From positions 1-11,348 of the forward strand of contig JAIRRG010000141.1 in NCBI GenBank assembly GCA_031256095.1: a stretch of 11,348 bases of DNA. Direction: 5' to 3'. Positions within the stretch are counted from its first letter, which is position 1. Every line of letters starts with the position of its first letter. The notes under the pieces are model-generated. The model was not told the DNA's origin and did not search any database. It was given only the letters and a program-made list of their open reading frames with translations. Source of the DNA: Desulfobulbaceae bacterium. GTDB taxonomy: Bacteria; Desulfobacterota; Desulfobulbia; Desulfobulbales; Desulfocapsaceae. Of this stretch, positions 1-6,256 are shown in pieces. Both the position numbers and the translations under genes were made by a program.

Positions 1-944
1 TTCGCTTTTTTATCATCGGCCAGCAAATCCCATTTATTGACCAGGATGATCAGACCGCGCCCGCGATCGAGGACGTGACCAATCACCTTGCTGTCCTGTT
101 CGGTGACGCCTTCGCCAGCGTCGAGCATGACCACCGCCACTTCGCAACGCTCAAGGGCGGAAAGTGATTTCAAGATGCTGAATTTTTCCAGCTTTTCCTT
201 GGTCCTGCCTCGTCTCCGAATACCAGCGGTATCGACCAGTAGATAGCTGTAGTTGCCGTGGGTTAAAAGGGTATCGACGGCGTCGCGGGTGGTACCGGCA
301 ATCTCAGAAACCACCATCCGTTCTTCGCCCAAGATGCGGTTGATCATCGACGACTTGCCAACATTGGGCCGCCCGAAGAAGGCAACCGTGACTGTAGCCG
401 CCGGCAGGGGCGGCAGCTCACCGGCGCCCAAGTCGGCGGCGGCTTCGGCCACCGCATCCATCAGGTCACCGAAGCCATAGCCGTGTTCGGCGGAGACCGG
501 CCACAGCGTCTCGCAGCCCAACTCGTAAAAGGGTGGCAAAAGCGCCTCTTCACGGTCCGGGGAATCAATCTTGTTGACCACGAAAAACAGCCGCTTTTCA
601 CCCCTGCGGACGATGTCGGCGATCTGCTGGTCGGCGGCGGTCAGGCCATCTTTGCCATCGAGCAGAAAGATCAGGATATCGGCCTCGGCGATGGCGGCCA
701 GGGCTTGTTCACGGATATGACCGGCCAGCAAATCTTCTGGATTGTCATCAATGCCGCCGGTATCGACGACCAGCATGGCCCGGCCTTCCCAGTCAACACG
801 GTCATAGTGGCGATCTCGCGTCACGCCGGGCGTCGGATCGACCAAGGCCTTGCGCGACCGGGTAATGCGATTAAAGAGCGTCGATTTGCCGACGTTGGGA
901 CGACCAATCAGGGCAACAATGGGGAGAGCGGCGGCTTCGGTCAT
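1..944 (-). CDS. der: Ribosome-biogenesis GTPase Der (EngA), C-terminus cut off by the window edge
   Basis: Der is a cytoplasmic GTPase with two tandem G domains that acts in late 50S ribosomal subunit assembly. Reading down from the ATG at 944 gives 314 codons without a stop to the window edge. The first G domain has GRPNVGKS at residues 14-21, a DTGG switch motif at 61-64 and NKID at 124-127. The second has GRPNVGKS at 191-198, DTAGIRRRGR at 238-247 and NKWD at 303-306. Two complete P-loops in one chain identify Der rather than Era or Obg. About 125 residues are missing compared with the usual length near 440, including the C-terminal KH-like RNA-binding domain. The ATG start fits the family, whose proteins begin a few residues before the first beta strand, but no strong Shine-Dalgarno sequence precedes it. 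Upstream lies an intergenic region and then the terminator of the outer-membrane protein gene, so der probably has its own promoter. Confidence 0.98.
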   Translation of the reverse strand, partial: MTEAAALPIVALIGRPNVGKSTLFNRITRSRKALVDPTPGVTRDRHYDRVDWEGRAMLVVDTGGIDDNPEDLLAGHIREQALAAIAEADILIFLLDGKDGLTAADQQIADIVRRGEKRLFFVVNKIDSPDREEALLPPFYELGCETLWPVSAEHGYGFGDLMDAVAEAAADLGAGELPPLPAATVTVAFFGRPNVGKSSMINRILGEERMVVSEIAGTTRDAVDTLLTHGNYSYLLVDTAGIRRRGRTKEKLEKFSILKSLSALERCEVAVVMLDAGEGVTEQDSKVIGHVLDRGRGLIILVNKWDLLADDKKA

Positions 945-1043
945 GGCGGCAATTGCTTCGGGTAAAGTCGGGAAAAGGCGGGCGGACAGCGGGATGCGGC
1001 TAGGGTAAACGATTTGCCGCCCAGCCGCCAGCTTAAAGACCGG

Positions 1044-1071
1044 ATGGTATGACCATCGCGGTAAGCGTAAA
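1044..1071 (-). promoter_or_regulatory. Candidate sigma70-type promoter for der
   Basis: On the minus strand TTTACG (1066-1071) and TACCAT (1044-1049) are separated by 16 bp, each matching four of six consensus bases. The -10 element overlaps an inverted repeat, GATGGT-ATG-ACCATC (1043-1057), which could be an operator or chance. The site lies about 100 bp upstream of the der start, just past the terminator of the preceding gene, where a new promoter would be expected. The rest of 945-1087 shows nothing recognisable. Confidence 0.3.
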
Positions 1072-1087
1072 CGCGCCAATGCAAAAA

Positions 1088-1124
1088 CAAAATCCCCGGC
1101 CAGCAGAGCTGACCGGGGATTTTG
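1088..1124 (-). terminator. Rho-independent terminator of the outer-membrane protein gene
   Basis: Two 17-nt arms (1088-1104 and 1108-1124) pair with a single G-U type mismatch around a 3-nt loop. The stem has a GC-rich core (CCCCGG/CCGGGG) flanked by A and T runs. On the minus strand the stem is followed directly by TTTTTGC. It begins 55 nt downstream of the TAA at 1180-1182, so it ends the outer-membrane protein transcript before der. The A/T flanks on both sides could give weak activity on the plus strand too, but no plus-strand gene ends here. Confidence 0.9.
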
Positions 1125-1179
1125 CATTTACGCCAAACCGTGTGGGACCAAGTATCAGCCCCCGCGACTGGATGCGGTC

Positions 1180-2157
1180 TTAGAAGCGGACCATCAGACC
1201 ACCACCAACACGAGCGGTCAAATTCATGTTATCAAACTCTTGGACAGAGTTACGGCCTTCAACATAGATCGACGGTTTCATGCCCAACCACTGAACCGGC
1301 AGGTCATAATAGGCGGCAACAATCGCATCGACATTGTTTTTGTCGCGATCGCAAGAACGGCCATACTGATCCCTGGTCACAAGCGCGCCGGGCCAGAAGC
1401 CAACACCAAGGGCCACCGCGAAATTCTTGACAACGTAATAGCTGGCCAGCACGTCAACGGCGATGGAGCTTTCACCATCCTTGCCATGCACCTGACCATA
1501 AAAACCCAAAGACGGCAGGAGATGGAACTGATCGGTGATGGCGAAGTCATAACCAACCTTGCCGAAGATGTATTCGCTGGGATCAAACTGATGCTCATAA
1601 CCCACGATAATGAACGGGTTACCCAGGGCTCTTCTCGGCGCAACAGCGACCGGAACAACTTCCGGGGCCGGAGGAGGCGGGACCTCGGCGACCGGCGCGG
1701 CGGTGACATCCACTAAAGCGATATTGCCGCAGACCAACGGTACAAGGAAGTTGTACTCATTGCCATCTTTCTGAATGGAAAATTTGAAGGCTTCAAAGGA
1801 CGAGCGGCCACCCCAAACAACGTTTCTGGCGACGGCAACTGGGCCTTTGCCCATTTTGCGGAACAGCATCCATTCAAGAGTCTGACCAGGTTGTACCTGC
1901 ACGGTCTCAATCTGGGCATTGGGGAGCTGCTCGACAAAAGCGGGATACAAATCAGCGGCGCCCGCTTTGGTGAAACCTTGCTTAACCGCTGAACCGTGTT
2001 TCTGCACCATGTTTTGCAGATCGGCAACCGAGGTCAAGGGTGGCTTGTAGAATGGATGGGTACCCATTGTCTTCAGGGTGCCTGCCGCCATGGACGGCGC
2101 GGCAAAACCGACCACCGCCAAAAAACTCAACAGCAACAACAGTTTGTTCCTCTTCAT
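1180..2157 (-). CDS. Secreted two-domain protein with a probable C-terminal outer-membrane beta-barrel; family not recognised
   Basis: The start chosen is the ATG at 2157, giving 325 residues, because AGGAGG (2164-2169) lies 6 nt upstream. An in-frame ATG at 2238 would only add a polar, Lys-rich extension before the signal peptide. Residues 1-24 form a classic signal peptide: MKRNK, a Leu-rich core, and a likely cleavage site after Ser-Met-Ala. Residues about 26-150 form an apparently soluble periplasmic domain with one Cys (in LVPLVCGN). A Pro/Val/Ala-rich linker follows at about 154-173 (EVPPPPAPEVVPV). The last 145 or so residues have alternating polar and hydrophobic segments rich in Tyr, Phe and Gly and end in Val-Arg-Phe, matching the terminal aromatic signature of BAM-assembled barrels. 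The size would suit a small barrel of about 8 strands. I do not recognise the family and assign no transport or binding function. The gene is monocistronic, with its own promoter and terminator. Confidence 0.75.
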   Translation of the reverse strand: MKRNKLLLLLSFLAVVGFAAPSMAAGTLKTMGTHPFYKPPLTSVADLQNMVQKHGSAVKQGFTKAGAADLYPAFVEQLPNAQIETVQVQPGQTLEWMLFRKMGKGPVAVARNVVWGGRSSFEAFKFSIQKDGNEYNFLVPLVCGNIALVDVTAAPVAEVPPPPAPEVVPVAVAPRRALGNPFIIVGYEHQFDPSEYIFGKVGYDFAITDQFHLLPSLGFYGQVHGKDGESSIAVDVLASYYVVKNFAVALGVGFWPGALVTRDQYGRSCDRDKNNVDAIVAAYYDLPVQWLGMKPSIYVEGRNSVQEFDNMNLTARVGGGLMVRF

Positions 2158-2177
2158 CTTTTTCCTCCTTGGTTTTC

Positions 2178-2192
2178 CCGCGTTCATCGCGG
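2178..2192. promoter_or_regulatory. Small leader hairpin just upstream of the Shine-Dalgarno of the outer-membrane protein gene
   Basis: CCGCG and CGCGG (2178-2182 and 2188-2192) form a perfect 5-bp stem around a 5-nt loop, 8 nt upstream of the AGGAGG. In the minus-strand transcript it would be a leader hairpin, possibly stabilising the mRNA. Read on the plus strand it is followed by a T run (2194-2199) and looks like a weak terminator, but no plus-strand gene precedes it. Confidence 0.3.
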
Positions 2193-2254
2193 ATTTTTTA
2201 TTCCTGCCAACCTTCTCTGATTCGGCGGAATTAGACAAGCTTTTATACTACCAC

Positions 2255-2283
2255 ACTTTACAAAAAAACATCAGCTTTTTCAA
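2255..2283 (-). promoter_or_regulatory. Candidate sigma70-type promoter for the outer-membrane protein gene
   Basis: On the minus strand TTGAAA (2278-2283, five of six consensus bases) and TAAAGT (2255-2260, four of six) are separated by exactly 17 bp that include a T7 run. A second possible -10, TAGTAT, lies at 2245-2250 but has no well-spaced -35. The leader to the ATG at 2157 would be about 90 nt. The surrounding 2221-2310 is clearly more AT-rich than the genes on either side, as expected of a promoter. Confidence 0.5.
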
Positions 2284-2333
2284 GAGATTGATAACCAGTC
2301 GTCACAAATTTACCATTTAGCGACCTATTTTCT

Positions 2334-2348
2334 CGCCCCAAGGGAGCG
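2334..2348 (-). terminator. Weak hairpin downstream of nudC
   Basis: CGCTCC and GGGGCG on the minus strand can pair over 6 bp, including one G-U, around a 3-nt loop, 17 nt after the nudC stop. No U tract follows, so it is not a canonical intrinsic terminator. It may be a 3' end structure of the acc-php-nudC transcript, or chance. Confidence 0.25.
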
Positions 2349-2364
2349 GAAACAGTAGTTATTT

Positions 2365-3117
2365 TCATCGAGACCCAGCGAGAAAAACATCGATTAAACG
2401 GCGGGCTATGCTCATCCGGTCGGGCAAAAGCGGCAGGCTATCGGCGCGAAACCAGCGGGCATCCTCCAATTCTCCATCATTGAGGCAGATGGCCCGGTCC
2501 ACTGCCTCGGCGGTGAAAGCAATCATCAGCGAATGGGGAAAAGGCCAAGGCTGACTGGCAAAGTAGCGGATGTCGCCGATGGTGATGCCGGTTTCCTCAA
2601 AGACTTCCCGGCGTACCGCGTTTTCCAGGGTTTCTCCCAATTCGACAAAACCGGCCAAAACGCTGTACATGCCATTGGGAAAACGGCGGGCGCGACCGAG
2701 AAGGATTGCATCGCCGCAGGTCACGGCCATAATCACCGCCGGGGACAGATGCGGATAGTGGCTCAGGCCGCAAGACGGGCAGAGCATGGCCAGTTCCTGC
2801 CGCTGCTCGATGGTTTTTTCGCCGCAGCGGCCACAGAAAGAATGCTGATTGCGCCAGTCGAGAATTTGTATGGCGCGCCCGGCCCGTATCCAGAGTGGTT
2901 CCGGCAGGTGGGCGTAGGCGGCGCGCAGGCTGACCTCGAGGCAACCGGCGGGCAAGGGCGTTTCCTCGGAAACGGCAATCACCTCGCCGCCGCCGCTTAG
3001 GCGGCGCTGGTATAAAGCACCGGCATTAGGCCCGTCATAAAGGCGCAGAGCACCACTTCCTTCATGAAACAGCAGCTTGCGCCCGCGGATGAAAAAACGG
3101 CTCGGCCCGGCGGACAT
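2365..3117 (-). CDS. nudC: NADH pyrophosphatase NudC (Nudix hydrolase with zinc ribbon)
   Basis: NudC hydrolyses NAD(H) to NMN(H) and AMP, and homologues also remove NAD caps from RNA 5' ends. The 250 residues match the usual length near 255. Residues 1-90 are the variable N-terminal domain. A four-Cys zinc ribbon follows, with C95, C98, C113 and C116 (CGRC and CPSC). The YPHLSPAVIM segment at 121-130 is typical of the family. The Nudix box runs from 156 to 178 with all key positions present: G156, E162, R170, E171, E174, E175 and G177. The NudC-specific SQPWPFPHS motif at 188-196 distinguishes it from other Nudix enzymes. The ATG is 5 bp after the stop of the PHP hydrolase gene, without an obvious Shine-Dalgarno, so translation is probably coupled. 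It is the last gene of the acc cluster. The only visible link to the cluster is nucleotide-cofactor housekeeping. Confidence 0.95.
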   Translation of the reverse strand: MSAGPSRFFIRGRKLLFHEGSGALRLYDGPNAGALYQRRLSGGGEVIAVSEETPLPAGCLEVSLRAAYAHLPEPLWIRAGRAIQILDWRNQHSFCGRCGEKTIEQRQELAMLCPSCGLSHYPHLSPAVIMAVTCGDAILLGRARRFPNGMYSVLAGFVELGETLENAVRREVFEETGITIGDIRYFASQPWPFPHSLMIAFTAEAVDRAICLNDGELEDARWFRADSLPLLPDRMSIARRLIDVFLAGSR

Positions 3118-3122
3118 GATGT

Positions 3123-3968
3123 TCAGGAATAGGCGATCAGGCGTGGCCGCCGCCAGTTCATATCGAAGCCCAGTTCTTTGAGGATGGCGATGCCACGTTC
3201 CATATTTTCATGGATGTTGGCGACACCGTGCGAGTCGTCACCAGGGACGACGGCGATGCCCAATTCTTTCGCCCGCGTCAGGATGGGCCGGGAAATGTAG
3301 GGTTCGCTGGCGCCTTTGTACAGGGCCCGCAGGTTAAAATCCATAATCAGATCAAGCGCTTTGATGCGACGCAAATTGCGCTCAACCCGTTCGGCGACCG
3401 CCGGCAAGGCCAGATGGACGGGATAGGCGGGATCAAAAATCCGGATCAGATCGAAATGGCCAACTACCGAAGGCCGCAGACGCTCAATCATCGCCAGTTG
3501 ATCATCGAAGTAGCGGCAGTACAGATTTTCAATGCCACCGGCCTGGGCTACGGCTTCCTGATACATTGCCGCCGAATAATCGAAATTGACGTCGCCGACG
3601 AAATGCACGGAACCGACGATGTAGTCGGGATGGAATTCGGCAATCAACCCCTCGATATGCTCGGCGTAACCGCTGTAGGTTTCGCTTTCCATCGCCGCAA
3701 ATACCGTGATTGTGTCGGCGTATTTCGCCTGCAAGCGGCGGCATTCCGGCATATAGCGGGCAAAGCGCTGGCGCAGCGTCTCTGGCGTAAAGCCCAGCTT
3801 ACGCTGATCGGTATAGAGCAACCGTTGCGCCAGGCCGGGCACGTGCTCGGTGATGCCCACCCAGGCGTAACCATGGCGGATATAGGCGAGGATTATCTCT
3901 TCGAGGCTGTTTTCGGCATGGCTGCAAAACTGGCCACTGTGCCCGCCGTGTACCGAAACAAAATCCAT
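3123..3968 (-). CDS. PHP-family histidinol-phosphatase-like hydrolase (HisJ/HisK type)
   Basis: PHP-domain phosphoesterases use a trinuclear metal site. The HisJ/HisK type hydrolyses L-histidinol phosphate in histidine synthesis. The 281 residues fit that family (about 265-285). Visible metal-ligand motifs are H7 and H10 (HGGH) with H17 nearby, TEH ending at H42, E94 in AMES, H122 in GSVHF, H171 in GHFDLIR, and D244 and H247 in GDDSH. GSVHF and GHFDLIR are particularly like histidinol-phosphatases rather than polymerase-associated PHP domains. A GAGGAGG Shine-Dalgarno (3973-3979) sits 4 nt before the ATG and overlaps the stop codon of the carboxyltransferase gene, so the two are translationally linked. 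No other his gene is visible, so the substrate could be another phosphate monoester. The family call is firm; the exact substrate is inferred. Confidence 0.85.
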   Translation of the reverse strand: MDFVSVHGGHSGQFCSHAENSLEEIILAYIRHGYAWVGITEHVPGLAQRLLYTDQRKLGFTPETLRQRFARYMPECRRLQAKYADTITVFAAMESETYSGYAEHIEGLIAEFHPDYIVGSVHFVGDVNFDYSAAMYQEAVAQAGGIENLYCRYFDDQLAMIERLRPSVVGHFDLIRIFDPAYPVHLALPAVAERVERNLRRIKALDLIMDFNLRALYKGASEPYISRPILTRAKELGIAVVPGDDSHGVANIHENMERGIAILKELGFDMNWRRPRLIAYS

Positions 3969-3977
3969 GCTTCCTCC

Positions 3978-6239
3978 TCAGCGGTAGTACAAGCCGGGAC
4001 TGCCCATGGTCATCAGCGCTTTGTGCAAATGACGGCGGAACTCGCGGCGGTCCCAGATGCCCTGAATGTGTCCGCGCTTCAAGGCATTGCGCGCTGAATG
4101 GTAGCCCGGGGCAATGTCAATGCCAGTGGTCTCGCGGATAACCTGCGGCCCGGCGAAACCGATGCGGCTGGAGTGGATGGCGAATTGATAGGGCGAACAG
4201 CCCAAAAACGAGGCCACTGGCCCGGCGTAGCTGTTGTTATCATAGACGACAATATAAAGACCACCAGCATCGATGTATTCGCGCACCGCCATCGTGCATT
4301 TCGGCATCTGGGTCACACCCAACGTCCCTTCCTGGATGCGGATACCGCCGGTGGTGTGGACGTAAGCCAGAAGCGGCCTTTTTTTCCGTTTGGCCAGATC
4401 ACAGGCAAGGACGAATTTTTCTCCCTCGGCGGCGCCGACGGTACCGTTACGAAAATCCGAGAAGAGCATGGTGACAATGATTTCAATGCCGTTGACCTTG
4501 GCGTGGAAAGTCAGATTGCCAGCCAAATAGCCGGTCTTTTCCCGCGCCGTCCACAGGCGGCTGGCAAAACCGGTGTAGTCGAGCGGATTACCAGCGATAA
4601 TCTGAGTATTGAAAAACCGCAGCGACCCCTTGTCAAAAATATTTTGCAGATACCACTGATATTCGAGCGGAAAATGGTGGCCGCATGATTCACAGACCCC
4701 GGCGAATTCACCGTAAAGATCCGGTACCCAGATGTCCTTGCAGCCATAACGCGCCGCATTCGGGCAACTGACCGTGCGGTCGAAACGAGCCATCGGGCTG
4801 GTATAGGCATCACCCAATTCCAACGGGTCGCGGGCCGGTTCAGCCGGGGAAGAGAGGCCCGTCGGCAAGACCGGCGCTGGCGAGGTCGGTTTTTCCCACC
4901 ATTTGTCGAGGAGCGAAATCACCGGCAAAGTCAGGCGTTTAACCAACAGCGTGCTCTCACCACCGAGGTCGACTAAAGCCTTGTTCACCAGCTTTTTCTG
5001 CTTCTTGAAAAAATCGTAACGTAGGCTGTAGTAAAACTTTTCCCCCCGTTCCCTGGCCAGAGCCAACAGTTGCCGCGACGAGTCAGGGCGGCCCTGATAG
5101 GCGTTTCCGCCCATGTTCAGGTATTTTTGCGAGCGCAGTTGCAAGAGTCTTTTCATCTCGCCGCCGCTCAAATCCCAAGGAATATCAACCGACAGCCCCT
5201 TGCCCTCAGCCCCTTTCTGACGGCGATGCAGATCCCAGTTGCGAAAAGCGCTGAAATTTTTCGCCGAAATCACCACATGGTCGGTGGCGCGCAGCATCTC
5301 GGCGCGCAGTGTGGCAAAAAAGGCGAAGTCGTCACGCCGGGCGCCCAAAGGCGGCTCCTGAACAATCCGATCGATCGTGCCGTGGCGCAGATTGTCGGCA
5401 GCGGTCAAGCGCAGGCGGTCGGCACAGACTTCAATTAACTCCCGCGCCGCTTTGCCGCCATCCCGATTCCGCCCTTCTATGGCCGCCGCGCCCTCCGGCG
5501 AAATCACCGAATAGTAGCCGTGGCTGCACATGAGGCGATAATCGGACAGGCCAATGGCCTCGGCGCCGCCGGAGCCACCTTCCGAGATCAACGACACCAT
5601 CGGCACCGGCAACTTGGTCATGGTGTAGATGTTGCGGGCGATCTGCTGGGCGGCGCCGGGGTATTCCTCGACCGGGTAGGCCCCGGGCGTAAAGATATAA
5701 AAATGGATAGGAATACCCTCGACGGCAGCCACTTTCATATAGCGCCGGGCCTTGGCATTGCCCTCTGGCCGACAGGAGCCGCCGTTGCGGTATTCCTCGC
5801 CGTGGCCGGTTTCCTGGCCAATAACCATCACCGACGCGGTCAGCGATTTGTTGTCGATGCGGCGGACAATGGTCGCCTTGGCGCAGATCATGGCCGGATC
5901 GACGCTGGCCTCGTCCTGGCCGCCAAGTTCCGTATAATCCTCGTAGACGTTTTCGAGAATGTCTTTCAAGGAAAAACGCTGGGCGCTGCGGACAATGCGC
6001 ACCCGTTCCATCGGCGTCAGATGTTCCTCGGCGCGTTCTTCGAGGAAAGCGATGGAATTGCTGAGCTTTCTGATTTCCCCCTGCATCTGTTCGGCGCTGT
6101 AATCGTACATCGCCTGCTGCAGGCGCTCGCAGGCCGACTTGAAACCATCAAGGTTACCCCAGGAGGAATAGTCTTTGATTTGCAGAAGATAGCTGATGCG
6201 CTCTGCAATTTTCTGAAGCTGCTGAAGGAGTTCGTTCAT
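3978..6239 (-). CDS. Fused carboxyltransferase, AccA-like (alpha) then AccD-like (beta), of an acetyl-CoA carboxylase
   Basis: It should transfer the carboxyl group from carboxybiotin to an acyl-CoA, most likely acetyl-CoA to give malonyl-CoA for fatty acid synthesis. The 753 residues join both subunits in one chain. A charged helical region (1-80) leads into an AccA-like crotonase fold (about 85-300) with PEGNAKARRYMK at 158-169, TPGAYP at 184-189, EGGSGGAEAIG at 220-230 and YSVISPEGAAAI at 243-254. A segment of about 190 residues (300-490) follows, ending in a Pro-rich stretch (451-470). The AccD-like half (490-753) begins with a four-Cys zinc ribbon (C492, C500, C516, C519), then GEKFVLACDLAKR at 606-618, TGGIRIQEGTLG at 630-641 and FAGPQVI at 695-701. 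The first Cys pair is spaced 7 residues apart, whereas AccD normally has CxxC. The start is 17 bp after the biotin carboxylase stop and lacks a good Shine-Dalgarno. Another acyl-CoA substrate is possible, but the alpha/beta arrangement favours acetyl-CoA. Confidence 0.9.
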   Translation of the reverse strand: MNELLQQLQKIAERISYLLQIKDYSSWGNLDGFKSACERLQQAMYDYSAEQMQGEIRKLSNSIAFLEERAEEHLTPMERVRIVRSAQRFSLKDILENVYEDYTELGGQDEASVDPAMICAKATIVRRIDNKSLTASVMVIGQETGHGEEYRNGGSCRPEGNAKARRYMKVAAVEGIPIHFYIFTPGAYPVEEYPGAAQQIARNIYTMTKLPVPMVSLISEGGSGGAEAIGLSDYRLMCSHGYYSVISPEGAAAIEGRNRDGGKAARELIEVCADRLRLTAADNLRHGTIDRIVQEPPLGARRDDFAFFATLRAEMLRATDHVVISAKNFSAFRNWDLHRRQKGAEGKGLSVDIPWDLSGGEMKRLLQLRSQKYLNMGGNAYQGRPDSSRQLLALARERGEKFYYSLRYDFFKKQKKLVNKALVDLGGESTLLVKRLTLPVISLLDKWWEKPTSPAPVLPTGLSSPAEPARDPLELGDAYTSPMARFDRTVSCPNAARYGCKDIWVPDLYGEFAGVCESCGHHFPLEYQWYLQNIFDKGSLRFFNTQIIAGNPLDYTGFASRLWTAREKTGYLAGNLTFHAKVNGIEIIVTMLFSDFRNGTVGAAEGEKFVLACDLAKRKKRPLLAYVHTTGGIRIQEGTLGVTQMPKCTMAVREYIDAGGLYIVVYDNNSYAGPVASFLGCSPYQFAIHSSRIGFAGPQVIRETTGIDIAPGYHSARNALKRGHIQGIWDRREFRRHLHKALMTMGSPGLYYR

Positions 6240-6256
6240 AGAGATAGGGTCGGTTA

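Noticed and set aside
2158..2238. N-terminal extension of the outer-membrane protein from the ATG at 2238
   Set aside because: It would bury the signal peptide behind 27 charged residues. The AGGAGG 6 nt before the ATG at 2157 marks the real start.
3210..4097. A 295-residue plus-strand open frame
   Set aside because: It lies opposite the PHP hydrolase, whose metal-binding motifs are intact on the minus strand. It has no recognisable motif of its own.
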